Source of the DNA: Symbiodinium natans
Taxonomy: Eukaryota > Sar > Dinophyceae > Suessiales > Symbiodiniaceae
DNA: 64,000 nucleotides
NCBI GenBank assembly: GCA_905221605.1
Contig: CAJNDS010002091.1
Location: 646,001-710,000, forward strand
Direction of reading: 5' to 3'
Below the pieces are notes generated by a model. That model had not been told where the DNA came from, ran no database searches, and saw nothing but the letters and a program-made list of their open reading frames with translations. The translations under genes were made by a program, and so were the position numbers. Shown piece after piece: positions 63,984 to 64,000 of this stretch. Position 1 is the stretch's first letter; the number at the start of each line of letters is the position of its first letter.

Positions 63984-64000
63984 TACTTTCTCAGGCAGTC

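Larger units (their letters stand above)
1..64000. repeat. Interspersed telomere-type heptamer arrays, both orientations
   Basis: Runs of TTTAGGG or CCCTAAA, from 2 to about 30 units and often degenerate (TTCAGGG, TTTGGGG, CCCTGAA), recur every few hundred bases. They are not one array: they alternate in orientation and flank short GC-rich islands, usually CCCTAAA on the left and TTTAGGG on the right. The heptamer is the known dinoflagellate telomere unit, but the interruptions and mixed orientation show these are interstitial. The main arrays are listed separately. Confidence 0.97.

Noticed and set aside
1-64000. A true chromosome end or subtelomere
   Set aside because: Heptamer arrays occur in both orientations throughout and are interrupted by exon-like islands; no terminal array runs off the window.
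1-64000. tRNA, rRNA or other structural RNA genes
   Set aside because: I saw no cloverleaf boxes or rRNA signatures. The many hairpins are repeat-family palindromes.

Overview
This window looks like nuclear DNA of a dinoflagellate, most likely a Symbiodiniaceae or close relative. Three things point there. The Arabidopsis-type telomere heptamer TTTAGGG/CCCTAAA is scattered through nearly the whole 64 kb in both orientations. The only long, easily recognised gene (46070-47524, minus) is a ubiquitin-like + RCC1-like repeat protein of a type I know from these algae. Splice donors include GC as well as GT. I see no rRNA, tRNA, CRISPR array or bacterial operon. LAYOUT: at first sight the window is repeats with short junk ORFs. 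Read on the minus strand, almost every non-repeat island of 30-180 bp is open in at least one frame and is usually bracketed by an AG acceptor and a GT (sometimes GC) donor. I list about 110 such candidate exons; all are read on the minus strand. The introns are built from two things: telomere-like arrays oriented so that the intron begins (G)TTTAGGG... and ends ...CCCTAAA plus a pyrimidine tract, and about 14 families of roughly 70-150 bp palindromic, MITE-like elements. The typical plus-strand module is therefore (CCCTAAA)n - exon - (TTTAGGG)n. Codon phase is compatible across several consecutive junctions (63398>63302>63069; 50230>50023>49900; 39765>39469>38950>38789; 24077>23604>23471>22997>22682; 48796>48669; 44604>44419; 29871>29737; 60344>60103; 21121>20854). 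Other neighbours do not match, so some exons are missing or mis-bounded. I cannot say how many genes are present. REGIONS: 1-9.2 kb, about 30 short exons in telomere-type introns. 9.4-12.3 kb, an island without telomere repeats that holds a gag-like CCCH zinc-finger ORF. 12.3-26 kb, exons, palindromes and a 33-bp minisatellite. 26.1-29.1 kb, three satellite blocks (telomere array, 245-bp repeat, 125-bp repeat) and C-rich DNA. 29.3-46 kb, exons, several encoding membrane-spanning segments. 46-47.6 kb, the intronless RCC1-like gene. 47.6-64 kb, more exons and palindromes, ending in a 71-bp tandem repeat. Peptides are too short for me to name functions, apart from the RCC1-like protein and the gag-like ORF. 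All exon calls were made by eye and need RNA or homology support.
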